Source: Muscardinus avellanarius | Lineage: Eukaryota; Chordata; Mammalia; Rodentia; Gliridae | Assembly: GCA_963383645.1 (NCBI GenBank) | Contig: OY726559.1 | Span: 111,699,444 to 111,763,443 of the forward strand | Direction of reading: 5' to 3' | Length of the DNA: 64,000 nt | In this document: positions 22,430-33,889 of the stretch, one piece after another | Numbering within the stretch: position 1 is the first letter of the stretch | Layout of the letters: each line of letters begins with the position of its first letter | Notes under the pieces: generated by a model | The model's database searches: none | Seen by the model: the letters and a program-made list of their open reading frames with translations, nothing else | What the model was told of the DNA's origin: nothing | Position numbers and translations under genes: made by a program

Positions 22430-23338
22430 GTCATTCAGTTCCACAGACCCCCCCAAGGCAGACCCCACGGTCTTTGTGGAGGAAGATGGGTTTTTCTTTC
22501 TGTGAATGTGGATGGGCTCACAATCCAATCCATTTAAAAAACAACAACAAAAACAAAGTAAGCCAGTAGAGAAAGGAGTTCACAAACTGAATTTAAAAGA
22601 ATCCTAAGGGTGTGCCTCCCTTTATAAAGTTAGAGGGCTGAGACTGAGAAAAGAGAAATAGAACAGAAGTGGCCACCTGTCAGAACTTGAAAGCACCGTT
22701 TCTTACAGAACTCGTGCTCAGAACTCACGCTCCTGTAACATGAGCGTATCGCTGGTGGATGGTAGGGAGCGATGTCATAGGAAGTTTAGACAAGCTGTGA
22801 AGGAAAGTAATTCTCCTTCTAAATCGCCCCTGTCTTCCACTTCTAACCTTCAGGATCTGACTTGCAAATAAAACGCTTTCTAGATAGCATTCCATGGTAG
22901 CTTAATTTTATTTAAGATGAAACCATATACAAAATGGGGACTGGAGGAAGTTCAAGGACTCTCTGACATACTCTACCTGCCCATATCTTGTGACATTAAG
23001 GATAGAATTATGGAAACAAGCCATCAGTGTCCCTAAAGCAACTGCTCTCCACTCTCTTTAGAATCAGGATTTTTCCCCCGCTAGGTTTCCCCAAAATTGC
23101 TATCTGTGGCTCTTGTCAAGTTCAAATAAAAGGTCCCTGATGAAGAAGGTCCACGATCGACCCGTGTTGACCTAGTACTGTAGCATCTGTAATAGCGATG
23201 ATCAGAAGAAAGCTTGCAGGCTGAAGAGGATGGCCGATGTCAGGGAGGGAATAACTAGAACAAGACCCAAGCAATGCATTTCAAATGGATTAATGCACCC
23301 GTAACAACAAGGACAGAGTCCAAGGGCATGTTTAAGAG
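22430..23338. other. SPTA1 intron 2, SINE-free part
   Basis: No gene or element recognised. Confidence 0.5.
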
Positions 23339-23348
23339 GCCATTATTA

Positions 23349-23558
23349 AGCCAAGTGTGGTGGCACATTCTTACATAATCCCAGCACTTGGGAGGCTGAG
23401 ACAGGAGGATCGCACAGGTTCGCAGCCAGCCTCAGCTACTGAGTGAGGCTCTCAGCAACTTAGTGAGACCCTGTTTCCAATTAAAGTATATAATAGGTCT
23501 GGGAGTGTAGCTTGGAGGTAGAAAGCCACTGGGCTCCATCCCCAGTACCCAAAAAAAA
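23349..23558 (+). mobile_element. B1-dID SINE, intermediate, intron 2
   Basis: Flanked by the 10-bp duplication GCCATTATTA (23339-23348, 23559-23568). Confidence 0.92.
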
Positions 23559-23838
23559 GCCATTATTAGGGGTGGAGTGCAAGGGAGAAAATTTATTATA
23601 ATTATCATCTCTTTCACTGTGCACAACTTTAGAACACAGCCACCTCTCTCTCTCTCTTAAGAAAAGCACTATGTGTTACATGTTTTTATCCTCATAGGAG
23701 TCTATGAAGACTTTAAAATAATAGGTCATTTGCTGAGATGCTCTAAAGGAAGTAGACACAGGATGAGACTCTCTATGACCGCTGGCTTTGAGCTTGGAAC
23801 TTCCTTTTGTTTTTGGTTTTTGGGTTTTGGGTTTTATT

Positions 23839-24037
23839 GCAGGCCTAGGGATATAACCCAGGGGCATTCAACCTCTGAGCTACAGCCCCTGCCCTATTTT
23901 TTCTTCTTTCTTTTCAAACAGGGTCTCACTGAGTTGCAGAGGGCCTCACTAAGTAGCTGAGGCTGGCCGTGAACTGCGATCCTCCATCTCAGCCTCCCGA
24001 ATGCTGGGATTACAAGAGTGAGCCACCACGCCTGGCT
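23839..24037 (-). mobile_element. B1-dID SINE, type 1, intron 2
   Basis: Complete, slightly diverged tail. Confidence 0.88.
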
Positions 24038-24244
24038 TCTTGACAAACTATACTCAGGGGCTCTACCCAGAATGACTATTCCTTTTAGAGTATGACTGTT
24101 TCATCTAGGATCATAGATTATTGTTGAATCTAGGTTGGGAGCAGATCACTCCTTCTCAAAGAAGGAGGAGGAAGGAGAATTAGATGACTGTATGCCCAGG
24201 AGATGAGGCTTCCCTCCCCATGAACTCTGATTTCTAAACTTTAG

Positions 24245-24370
24245 GGGAAATACCAGAAGCATGAGTCCTTCGTAGCAGAGGTGCAAGCCAAGTCAAAGGT
24301 CCTTCCAGAACTGGAAGAAATCAGGAAAGTCCGATTTGCAGAAGGCCATTTTGCCCACGAGGACACCAAG
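24245..24370 (+). CDS. SPTA1: SPTA1 exon 3 (residues 89-130)
   Basis: Begins GKYQKHESF and ends HFAHEDTK, the middle helices of repeat 1. Acceptor CTTTAG|GGG, donor AAG|GTACAA, phase 0 at both ends, 42 codons as in human. Confidence 0.95.
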
Positions 24371-24439
24371 GTACAATTATGGGTCTCTGAGAGAACTTCC
24401 CCATCTTCGAGCATGCCATCAGGGTTTATTTTCATTTAT

Positions 24440-24512
24440 TTGTTATTAGTGCATTGTAGTCATGCATCTTAATGGAGTACAAGATGGTAGAGGTGTACAT
24501 GCACTTCATCAG
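24440..24512 (-). mobile_element. LINE-1 3' UTR fragment in intron 3
   Basis: Contains GTGCATTGTAGTCATGCATC and TACAAGATGGTAGAGGTG, the L1 3' terminus. Confidence 0.7.
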
Positions 24513-24936
24513 GGTTTCAATGGATTATATCAGATAAAGGCCTGGAGGTAGCTATCTTAGAACAAGGGTACCTGCCTGCCTCCAGTATTCTACTGGGGTT
24601 GAGTTAAAGAATAGGATGTCCTCCTGTTTCTTGGGGTGGGGATATGGAGAACAGCATTGATGGTACAATGCTCACTTTTTATACGACTGTAGGGTAACTT
24701 ATCTCAAGATCACAAACACTTCAGCCTCTTTCTCAAGTCCCAGATGAGTTTCCATCTCTAGTGACTTTTCTAATGATTTTTTTCTGACCTCTGTAACTTT
24801 GACTCCTAAACATTTCCAACAAGTGAACAAACATGTTCGCCTATCTGAATTGTCTTTGAAATCTGTCTCCTTTGTCTATGTGACTACTATTGTGCCTTCC
24901 CAAATACTCCTGTCTCCTTACTTCAAAATCCCCTAG

Positions 24937-25130
24937 CTGGGAGCAGTCAGTGGCTAACACCCACAATCTCAGTACTTGGGAGACTGAGACAGGGAGAGTA
25001 TTGGTCTGAGGCCGGCCTTAGCAACTTAGTGAGCCCCTAAGCAACTCAGCAGTGATACCCTGTTTCAATATTGTTTTTTTAAAAAATTAAAGGCTGAGGG
25101 TATAACTCAGAGGTAGAATACTCAGTAACA
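24937..25130 (+). mobile_element. B1-dID SINE, old copy, intron 3
   Basis: Head and tail diverged but order preserved. Confidence 0.7.
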
Positions 25131-25157
25131 AAATAAAAATTAAAATAAAAACCCTAC

Positions 25158-25366
25158 GCCAGCTGTGATGGCACATGCTTGTAATCCCAGTACTTGGGAG
25201 GCTGAGACAGAAGGATTGCAGGTTCCTGGCCAGCCTCAGCTAGTTAGTGAGGTCCTTGCAACTTAGTGAAAGCCTGTTTCAAAATAAAGAATAAAAATAT
25301 AGAGATAGGGGTATAGCTTGGAGGTAGAATGCCCCTAGTTTCAATCCCCAGTACCACACAAAATAA
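25158..25366 (+). mobile_element. B1-dID SINE, type 1, intron 3
   Basis: Complete; (AAAT)n tail. Confidence 0.88.
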
Positions 25367-25585
25367 TAAATAAATAAAAATATTTATCTTATTTAAGAAA
25401 ATTTTAAAAACTCTACAAATCTCATGTCTTCAGAAAATCTTCCTTGAAGACCAAGAGCTAAAGATCACAATCATCCCCAAAGCATTTCTTACTCCATTGT
25501 CTGTCCTCAATAGATCAGCTCTATTTGACCTAACCCAAGTACTCTTGAATTAATAGAGTCAATTCATGACTTTTTAAAGTCTATT

Positions 25586-25640
25586 TGTTTATTTATTTAT
25601 TTATTTATTTATTCATTTATTCATTTATTTATTTATTTAG
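25586..25640 (+). repeat. (TTTA)n microsatellite
   Basis: Replaces the tail of the antisense SINE beginning at 25640. Confidence 0.9.
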
Positions 25641-25762
25641 AAACAGGGTCTCACTGAGTTGTAAAGGCCTCACTAAGTAGCTTGGGCTGTCTGCGACCGA
25701 GATCCTCCTGTCTCAGCCTCCTGAATGCTGGGATTACAAGTGTGCGCCCCCACACCCGGCTT
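25640..25762 (-). mobile_element. B1-dID SINE lacking its ID tail, intron 3
   Basis: Linker and head only, tail replaced by (TTTA)n. Confidence 0.82.
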
Positions 25763-25932
25763 CATGACCTTTTTTGTATGAGTGAACTTTTTTACTACTG
25801 ATGTAGTTTTAAGGTGTCAAAATAAACTTTAATTACATATTTTAAGATTGGGGGTGTACGTATGGATCCTTCCTCTTACCCATCTTATTGCTTGTAATTA
25901 TTTCACCCTTTAAAGCCACAGATCATTTTTTT

Positions 25933-26116
25933 GTGGGTCTGGGAATGAAATCCAGGGGCATTCAACCTCTGAGCTACACCCCCTGCCCTGTTTTTTATAA
26001 TTCTTTATTTTGAAATAGGGTCTCACTAAGTAGCTGAGGCTGTCCGCAAACCGTGATCCTCCGGTCTCAGCCTCCTAAATGCTGGGATTACAAGCGTGTG
26101 CCACCACACCCAGCCA
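25933..26116 (-). mobile_element. B1-dID SINE, type 1, intron 3
   Basis: Short deletion in the linker. Confidence 0.87.
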
Positions 26117-26274
26117 CCAAAAATCATTTTCACCAAAAAATTTTCTCATGGGGGACTATATAGAGTTTAGTTTAATAGTTATTTTCACTCATATCATCTA
26201 GTTTCTTTTTGGATATCTGTTGGGCACTTAATGCGTGAATAGAAAGAAACCCTTTCTTTCTTTCTTCCTTTCTT

Positions 26275-26560
26275 TCAATTTTTTATTGGTGCATTGTAGC
26301 CATGCATCCTAATGGGGTACAAGATGGTGGAGGTATACATGCACACATCACTCATTTAGCCCTTCCCCAATCCCTTCCCTATCCCCTCCTCCCTCCCTCC
26401 TTCTCATGTTTGGCCTAGTGATTGACTTTGATGTGTTTGTGAATATACATCATGTACCTTAGGGACTCTTCCTCTTCCCCTCCCATCCCCCTCAGTTAGG
26501 TAACCTTATTTGCTCGTCTATAGATTCTTATTCTTTGTCTGGTGTTAGGAGGAGGGACTT
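26275..26560 (-). mobile_element. LINE-1 3' end just before SPTA1 exon 4
   Basis: Antisense L1 3' UTR from TTTTTTATTGGTGCATTGTA to TCTTTGTCTGGTGTTAGG. Its C-rich antisense strand adds pyrimidine-rich sequence ahead of exon 4. Confidence 0.8.
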
Positions 26561-26647
26561 TTCACCTGGGTCTCTTTCTGCACAAGCGTCTGAGTCTGTG
26601 CCTGCTCCATGCCCTCTGTGCCTGAGCAGTCCTCTTCCTCCTCAAAG

Positions 26648-26788
26648 GCTCACCTGGAGGAGCTGCGCCGCCTGTGGGACCTGCTGCTCGAGCTGATGCA
26701 GGAGAAAGGCCAGCTGCTGCTGCGGGCCCTGAAGCTCCAGCAGTACCTGCAGGGCTGCGAGGACATCCTAGAATGGATTGGGGACAAG
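26648..26788 (+). CDS. SPTA1: SPTA1 exon 4 (residues 131-177)
   Basis: [16 protein letters not shown] continues repeat 1 and ILEWIGDK opens repeat 2 (Trp140, Trp173). Residues 152-155 read QLLL, where human has QLL preceded by Asp; length is unchanged. The acceptor is preceded by a L1 3' fragment that ends roughly 90 bases upstream. Donor AAG|GTACGT. Confidence 0.96.
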
Positions 26789-27583
26789 GTACGTACACGT
26801 GCCTGCAGTACCTCCCGCCTCTGTCCCAGGAGCTGCTCAACGACAACGTCTGCAGATGGCTCAGGCAGAAGCTAGGGTGTCTGTTCCTGCATTGATTCCT
26901 TGGAGGAATGGGTTTCGTGGCAAAGCTGCAGTGGTATTCTGCACATCCACATTGTAAGAGTAAGCCTAGTCCTATGCCTCTGACTATGAAGAAGTCAGAT
27001 ACAGAATGTGCCTTGAAGTTTGATCTAGGATCAATCCGTTCTACCTCCCACAATCTCTAACGCCTTCCTCAGTTTCTGCTCACATTCTGGGGCCTGGCAA
27101 GAGTGTTCCCAGCTCTTCCTCTAATCCTTTGTCTCTGGGTGCCTATAATCATGAACTTTATCTTCCTATATACTTACAGAATAATCCCATAGTTGAGACT
27201 GAAGACTTGCACAAGCAGGTGCCTAGTGTGGTCTTTTGTAGATACTGAGCACTTTTTTGACTCACTCAGTACTGAATACTACTAAGTATCTACAAAAGGA
27301 TGCTAGGGTAGAAGCAGAAGGAACTGAGTCCTCATCTTCCAAATCATAAAGAGTGTTTCCCAGGGTCTGGTCAACAATGACCCTGTCATCACTGAAGAAT
27401 TACCCTGGATGGCACTGTCCCCTGGGCAAAACTACCTCAAGAAATACACTCCTGCTTTCTGAGGGGGATACTCCCAGCCTCCCCCACCATCTCCATTTGA
27501 TTGTCCTGGGAATGCAAGACTCCTGGCCTGTAGGAACTCCTAAATATTTAACAGTGGCTTCATCAACTTTTCTGCATCTGCAG
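26789..27583. other. SPTA1 intron 4
   Basis: Free of SINEs. A local duplication of TACTAAGTATCTACAAAAG / TTTTGTAGATACTGAG near 27235-27300 forms an imperfect inverted repeat. Confidence 0.45.
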
Positions 27584-27730
27584 GAAGCCATAGTGACGTC
27601 AGTGGAGCTGGGCGAGGACTGGGAACGCACTGAAGTTTTGCATAAGAAGTTTGAAGAGTTCCAGGACGACCTGGCAGCTCGGAAAGGGAGAGTGGATGGC
27701 CTGAACCAGTATGCGGATGAGTGTGCCGAG
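27584..27730 (+). CDS. SPTA1: SPTA1 exon 5 (residues 178-226)
   Basis: [18 protein letters not shown] to YADECAE, central helix of repeat 2. Acceptor CATCTGCAG, donor GAG|GTAAGG, phase 0, 49 codons. Confidence 0.96.
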
Positions 27731-27908
27731 GTAAGGCGGGAGTGAGGGCCGGTCAGGGGAAGGGTCAGGGGAAGGACAGAGGTCCTTCACAAGTAGCTGG
27801 GATACAAGGGGACCGGGACCTTGTGGAAACAGAGGGAGGCATGCGTCTGGAGTAACAAGTCCTGAGCATTTTCCTTTCCACCGTGGAAATCCATGGAAAT
27901 AAAAAAAA

Positions 27909-27910
27909 GT

Positions 27911-28006
<96 letters not shown>

Positions 28007-28052
28007 AGAGATGGAGAGAGAAAGAGAGAGAGATGGAGAGAGAGGAGATAAA
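27909..28052 (+). repeat. (GT)n followed by (GA)n, intron 5
   Basis: About 23 GT units then about 45 GA-type units with TGGA interruptions. Confidence 0.95.
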
Positions 28053-28059
28053 GAGCATT

Positions 28060-29048
28060 CTTTCTTCAAGGGAAGAAACAAGAATAAATAAAGTAGCAGA
28101 GAATATAAAATACTATTGTATTTCTCCATACACTGGTGTCCCAAGCATCTAAAAACATAATCACTTTTTGAGCTCATAGAAAATTTTCTCTCTCATATCT
28201 GATGGTAAGCAAGTCAAAGGCTATCCCAGGGCTGTGAGGAAACAGACCACTTCTTGGAGAGAGAAGTGATAACATAGCATGGTCCTTTTTTCCTAGTCTA
28301 TCACCCAGAGGATGAATCCAACATAAAATTAGGATGTATCTTCTGCTCCTTTGGTTTGGACTTTTCTATAGTAGAAAGGAACATTCATTCAGGAAGGAGA
28401 ATATAGAAAATTTTATCTGAAAAGAATTGGGAATACAAATGGAAATGGAAAGTGATGGGGCACAGGTGAACTCTAGAACAGAAAGGTCAAGCAGGCTGAT
28501 ATGGCTAGTTCAAGCAAACACTCATACACCTCACTGCTACGGATGGTTTACAAATTTCCTGAAAAATCATATGTGTGTGCCTGCATATATATTTCTGGGA
28601 GTAGAGAAATTGTTCTCATTGGATCCTCAAAGGTATCAGAAGTGAAAAAATGTTAAGAAATACAGCATCAGTACTTTTGAAGATGGAGTCATACTTCACA
28701 AAGAAAATTTTCTCTTCTCTGAAGATTTGGAAGGCTTCCATGTGGTAGAGTCCTGAAAATAACTTTAGGACTGGGCAGCCTGTGTTAGTAAGATAGTCCA
28801 GTGTTGTAGGCACAGAATATAGGTACAGGATGCATGTCGGGCAGGTTGGTGTTCTAGATTTTGGTAATATGGATCAGGTTAAAACCAGGGATATCCAGGT
28901 TTTGGTGAAATTCAGTGTCTAGTTGCAATGGTCATTTTCTACATCTGAGAAGCGTAAAGAGTGTGAAACGAACTGATCTTTGATGTAACCTCATCTTTGC
29001 ACAAGGTTAAATACAACGCTGGTTTTGAGTGCTGGCTTCCTTCCACAG
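28060..29048. other. SPTA1 intron 5, unique part
   Basis: No SINE or exon-like sequence seen. Confidence 0.5.
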
Positions 29049-29182
29049 GAGAACCATCCTGACCTGCCCTTAATCAAGTTCAAGCAGGATGAGGTCAATG
29101 CTGCCTGGGAGCGGCTCTGTAACCTGGCTCGCCAGAGACGGGAAACTCTGTCTGATGCTGCAGACCTCCAGAGATTCAAACG
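29049..29182 (+). CDS. SPTA1: SPTA1 exon 6 (residues 227-271, last codon split)
   Basis: [16 protein letters not shown] through LQRFKR, end of repeat 2 and start of repeat 3. Acceptor TTCCACAG, donor CG|GTATGG; the Arg271 codon is completed by the next exon. Confidence 0.96.
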
Positions 29183-29697
29183 GTATGGATCTGCCCACCA
29201 CTTTATAGGAAACTTTGAAATATCACCATGTTTATTGGTATTAGCCATCGTCCATTCTCATCAGCAGTTAGCGGTCAGTGCCTCAAGCCGAATCGCATCA
29301 TGTGCTTGTCTTTGAGACAGCACGGGAGTTAAGGAAACTATGACTCACCCTATATCTAGTGTTGCAGAGGTTGGATCTCAAAGCAATATAAAAATAATAG
29401 CACAGGTGTATCGGGGGTGGGTGGAAACCCTTCAGAGTTAAAGAGAGTGATTAGGAATTGAATAGGGTAGATATTAGAGATGGGGGGGAAGAGATTTGTG
29501 AATAACTGACTCACGTACAGAATTGCCCCTGGAACTTGACTATCAGGAAGCCTAGGTCCCTAACATCTTACAAAAAGGAACCTTGTAAGTTCCTATTTGC
29601 TTGTCCATAGGAAAGCAGGGCCTGGCTGGCTGGCTGGTGCTCAGGCTTCACAATGCCTGCCATTTAATTTTGTTGGACCTTATGTTAATGTCTACAG

Positions 29698-29842
29698 GGA
29701 TGTGACTGAAGCCATCCTCTGGATCAAAGAGAAGGAGCCTCTGCTCACCTCTGAAGACTATGGCAAAGATCTCGTTACCTCTGAGGCTCTGTTTCACAGC
29801 CACAAGGGACTTGAGCGGAGCCTTGCAGTCATGGAGGACAAG
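29698..29842 (+). CDS. SPTA1: SPTA1 exon 7 (to residue 319)
   Basis: [16 protein letters not shown] and [14 protein letters not shown] carry the typical helix A-to-B signature of repeat 3. Acceptor TGTCTACAG, donor AAG|GTAAGC. Confidence 0.96.
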
Positions 29843-31040
29843 GTAAGCCACTGGTTGAGGAACGGCTGGCCCCTGGAGTTAGGAGAGGCCTTTGGTGGTC
29901 AACTTGCCCAATACTATAACCTCCCAAGGGAACCATAAATTCTGTTTTCAACTAAGGAGGAATTCTTTGACACTTGAATATACTACGTCTTGAATATACT
30001 TCATTCTACTTCAGACTCTTTTGCACTTGAATATACTTCTTCATTCTACTGCATACTTGTCCGGAAATACTAGGTACCACCTTTAAAATTCGGATTATTT
30101 TAATTGAAGTATATGTATATGCTTTATATTCTCTTGTGTTTTGTCACATATTCCACAATTTTAAAACAACAACAACAACAAAAAATACCTCCGAGAAGAT
30201 GGTTCCCTAATTTCTCCATAAAATACTCTGTGGTCAGACCTTTTTTTATCTGACCACATTTTTTCCTTATGGCAGTTGTAACTTGTTTCTTTTTGTTCTT
30301 CACTCAGTAGATCATGAAAATATTTTCTTCCCCCTTTATAATGAGATCTGGGACACGTTAACTAAATAAATTGTTAGGTTCCCTTCTACACGCTGGAAAA
30401 CCCCAGTTCCTAGCCGAGAAGAGTAGACAGAGGGTGCTTGAGCTCAGAGCAAGCTGACAGTCTTGAACAGTTCCCACCCTGGATCACAGCTTAACCACAA
30501 TTTAAGTTACTGCTTGGTTTCCCCAGAAGAGTCAACCCATGGATAGACCTTGTGCTTTAATTGTAGCCCTGTCTCTGTGACCATGCTCCACAGACGTACA
30601 TCATTCTAGTTTCTTCATTCTCTCTCATTTTTATTGTTTTTGGCTCTTTTCCCTAATAATAAATGACAAAACCCAGGGTTTGATGAATGACAGTACTGAA
30701 ATACCAAATCCTCTAAATACTTGACTAAAGCTGTGTATGGTGGAAAGCCTTCTGGTAACTTGGGCAAGTCAGCTATGTCGATATGTTACCACTGAAATCT
30801 GGTGTTAGAATTGTGCTTACGACAGTCTGGTGTTATTGGAGTTGTCTTGGGCTCCGAGACAGAAATATCTTTCTGACTCCTACAATAAAGTTTAGGGAAA
30901 TTATATAGAGGGACAGAGAGGAATAAATACACATCTAAACTTTGCTTCTTACACTGGCTGAATGATTTTAAGCAAATAAAACACTTTTTAATTAGAAGGG
31001 GAATAAAATTGGGTTCTACTATAATATTAGTATTTTATTT
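29843..31040. other. SPTA1 intron 7, unique part
   Basis: Contains a short local repeat of CTTGAATATAC (29970-30040) and otherwise nothing recognised. Confidence 0.5.
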
Positions 31041-31045
31041 GGTTT

Positions 31046-31214
31046 TGGTACTGAGGACTGAACCTCGGGACATTCTGCCCCTGAGTTACACCCCCAGCCC
31101 TTTTTATTTTTTATTTTGAAATGAGATCTTGCTGAGGGGCCTTTCTAAGTTGCTAAGATCCTCCTGTCTCGGCCTTCCAAGTACTGGGATTACAGGCGTG
31201 CACCACCACACCTG
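31046..31214 (-). mobile_element. B1-dID SINE, diverged, intron 7
   Basis: Tail and head recognisable; linker shortened. Confidence 0.82.
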
Positions 31215-31481
31215 TAATCACACCCAATACCACCCCCCAATACTATCACGGAGGATATAAAATGATAAGATGCTTGTAAAGTGCTGAGCCCAATGAGGGA
31301 TGAAAAGGATGCAATAAATTGTCACTAGGATAATATGTTAGTATATAATGAAATGTGCCCATATGAAAATATTTATAAATTCTTTTTCTTCATGCAATTG
31401 TTTTATCACATGCCCGCCATGAAGCTTTGCCAGGATTCCATGTGTTGGGGTTTCCTCTTAGCTTCTTTGTTCATGCTGCAG

Positions 31482-31636
31482 GTAAAGGAGTTATGTGCCA
31501 AAGCAGACAAGCTGACCCTTTCCCATCCTTCGGACGCGCCTCAGATCCAGAAGATGAAGGAGGATCTGGTCTCCAACTGGGAGCACATCCGAGCCTTGGC
31601 GACTCTCAGATACGCAAAGCTACAGGCTTCTTATGG
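31482..31636 (+). CDS. SPTA1: SPTA1 exon 8 (residues 320-371)
   Basis: [20 protein letters not shown] to KLQASYG, closing repeat 3. Acceptor CATGCTGCAG. The donor GG|GTGGGA leaves a split codon GG|G, so residue 371 is Gly where human has Trp. Confidence 0.94.
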
Positions 31637-32096
31637 GTGGGAGACCTCTCCTCCTTACTGCCTTACCGTAATGTCAAAAATGCAAAACGAGAAAGGGGGA
31701 TTAAAAGAATAGCGAGGGATTCCTGGCTCCCGCCTGCTCAGTGGCGGCGAAGGACGCCCTCTGCGGGCTGCTATGGTTGGCACCTCACCTGTGCCCCCAC
31801 ACGCACTGGTTTCCCCCTGTTTAGCCCACCATGCTGGAAAAGCAGCTGACATAAAATTTCCAGCTTCCTTGGCTCCTGCTAAGGAGCTAAAATAAACTTC
31901 CGAGTTAAAGAGCATCAAAAGAAAACTAAGTCCAGAGTTTTCTGCTGGCTGGATGCTAAACACGTACGGAGACCATTATAGCTGGGCATCATTTTAGCAG
32001 CTGATTCTGACGCTGAGTAGTTGCATTGGCAGCAGGAAGTGTTTACCTCATTATGAGTCAAATCCCCAAAAGTGAGCAATGAAATATTTATTTATG

Positions 32097-32299
32097 AAGT
32101 ACTGAGGATGGAACTTAGGAGTATTGTACCTCTGAACTACACCCCCAGCCCTATTTTTTAGTCTTTTTATTTTTGAAACAAAGTCTCCCTGAGTTGCAAA
32201 GGGCCTTGCTAAGTAGCTGAGGCTGGCCACAAATTGTGATCTTCCTGTCTCAGCCTGCCAAAGGCAGGGATTACAAGCTTGCACCAACATGCCTGGCTT
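32097..32299 (-). mobile_element. B1-dID SINE, type 1, intron 8
   Basis: Complete with moderate divergence. Confidence 0.87.
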
Positions 32300-32337
32300 A
32301 AATTTTTGTTTTTGTTTTTTTAAACAGTTTTTAAATT

Positions 32338-32338
32338 T

Positions 32339-32385
<47 letters not shown>

Positions 32386-32390
32386 TTTTT
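32338..32390 (+). repeat. (TTTA)n microsatellite
   Basis: Abuts the antisense SINE tail at 32391. Confidence 0.95.
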
Positions 32391-32571
32391 GGTGGTACTG
32401 GGGGTGGAACCCAGGGGCTTTCTACTTCCAGGCTATATTCCCAGACCTATTTTATATATTTTTGGAAACAGGGTCTCACTAAGTAGCTGAGGCTGGCTTC
32501 GAGCCTGTGTGATCCTCCTGTCTGAACCTCCCAAACGCTGGGATTACAAATGTGCGCCACCACACCCGGCT
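32391..32571 (-). mobile_element. B1-dID SINE, intermediate, intron 8
   Basis: Complete; preceded by (TTTA)n. Confidence 0.88.
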
Positions 32572-32881
32572 AAATTTTTGTTTTTTAATAAGTAACTGGT
32601 TTGTTTTTTCAGGATTTTTTTTAATGAATAGGGTTAAAAGTGACCACCGGTGCACAAGGAATTTGAACCCTAATTCTAGCCCCTCCTCCCACTTCTGTCA
32701 TTTACATCCTGTGCATTACTTATGGGCTGCCTTGTGAGTACTTCATTTTCAAGTCTCTCTGGGTGGTGACGTGACGCTCACGCGCTGCACCATGCTACGA
32801 CACACCTGGGAGACACTGGCCCTCACTACTGCAATTCCTCTCACACCCGGCTCTCCTACATCCTTGGCACCTCTCCCACAG

Positions 32882-33017
32882 GTACCAGCGGTTCCTGTCT
32901 GACTATGATGAGCTGACAGGCTGGATGGACGAGAAGACAGCCTTGATCAATGCTGACGAGCTGCCCGCAGACGTGGCTGGAGGGGAAGCCTTGCTGGACA
33001 GACACCTGCAGCACAAG
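32882..33017 (+). CDS. SPTA1: SPTA1 exon 9 (residues 371-416), GC donor
   Basis: [18 protein letters not shown] through DRHLQHK, helices A and B of repeat 4. Acceptor CTCCCACAG. The only donor that preserves the protein is AAG|GCGAGG, a GC-type site; exon 10 resumes exactly at HEIDSYDD. Confidence 0.94.
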
Positions 33018-33132
33018 GCGAGGACGGAGCCGCCGCCCCGGGAGGAGGAGGAGGACAAGGGCTGGCTGGGTCAGGGCTGGGACATGAGGGATTCTGGCTG
33101 CATGTGAGACCTAATTTTCCTTGTGGCCACAG

Positions 33133-33234
33133 CATGAAATCGACTCCTACGATGACCGATTCCAATCTGCTGATGCGACTGGTCAAGAGCTGCTGGACGG
33201 CAGTCACGAAGCCTCCGAGGAGATTCAGAAAAAG
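33133..33234 (+). CDS. SPTA1: SPTA1 exon 10 (residues 417-450)
   Basis: [20 protein letters not shown] to IQKK, middle of repeat 4. Acceptor GGCCACAG, donor AAG|GTGAGC. Only 115 bases separate it from exon 9. Confidence 0.96.
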
Positions 33235-33340
33235 GTGAGCAGAGGTCTAAGGGCGTATGAACCTTAGGTGGCACGGCAGCCCTCGCTAAACTCAGAGTGA
33301 CACTCAGGCAAGGATAGAAGTCATCCAAACAAGTTATTAA

Positions 33341-33504
33341 GGTGGGCCCGGTTCCTCTCTTCTCTCTCTTCCTTCTTTTATCCATTCCCTCTTTCCTTCC
33401 TTCCTTCCTTATTTCCTCTTCTTTCTTTCTTTCCTTCTTCTCTTCTCCTCTTCTGTCTTCCCTCCCTCTCTTCTTCCATTCCTTCCTTTCTTTTTTCTTT
33501 ATTT
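33341..33504 (+). repeat. Polypyrimidine stretch, intron 10
   Basis: Mixed CTTC, CTTT and CTCT units running into an antisense SINE tail. Confidence 0.85.
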
Positions 33505-33680
33505 CGTACTCCAAGTTGAACCCAGGGTCACTCTACCACTCAGCTACGCCCCCACCCCTTCCCATTGCATTTTGAGGGAGGGTCTCCCTAGGTTGCCCAG
33601 GCTGGCCTGGAGCGGGAGATGCTCCTGCCTCAGCCTCCTGAGTCTCTGGATAACAGGTGTGCGACACCGCACCCAGCCTG
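33505..33680 (-). mobile_element. SINE, old B1-dID-like copy, intron 10
   Basis: AGTTGAACCCAGGGTCACTC tail and CGCACCCAGCC head. Confidence 0.7.
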
Positions 33681-33821
33681 GACCAAGCTGTCACCCTGCC
33701 TCTCTCTCTCCCATGCATGTGAGTCACCCAAAATCCTCAGAACATGGAGAGGGCTGGCTAGAAGTCTTTGAGACTTTTGTCCATCACTTCTCTGACTTCT
33801 ACCTAATTTGAAACTTCCATT

Positions 33822-33889
33822 TCTCTCCTCTCCTCTCCTCTCCTCTCCTCTCCTCTCCTCTCCTCTCCTCTCCTCTCCTCTCCTCTTTT
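33822..33889 (+). repeat. (TCTCC)n microsatellite
   Basis: About 13 pentamer units before an antisense SINE tail. Confidence 0.95.

Noticed and set aside
27599..28177. A 192-codon minus-strand frame of Ser/Leu and Thr/His repeats
   Set aside because: Derived from (GT)n/(GA)n and the antisense of SPTA1 exon 5.
32639..32881. A possible alternative exon upstream of exon 9
   Set aside because: The sequence has no spectrin-like coding potential, and exon 8 joins exon 9 in frame without it.
33018..33107. Extension of exon 9 by an in-frame acidic/proline-rich tail to a stop
   Set aside because: It would truncate spectrin at repeat 4; exon 10 continues the conserved protein exactly from the GC donor, so the extension is intronic read-through.
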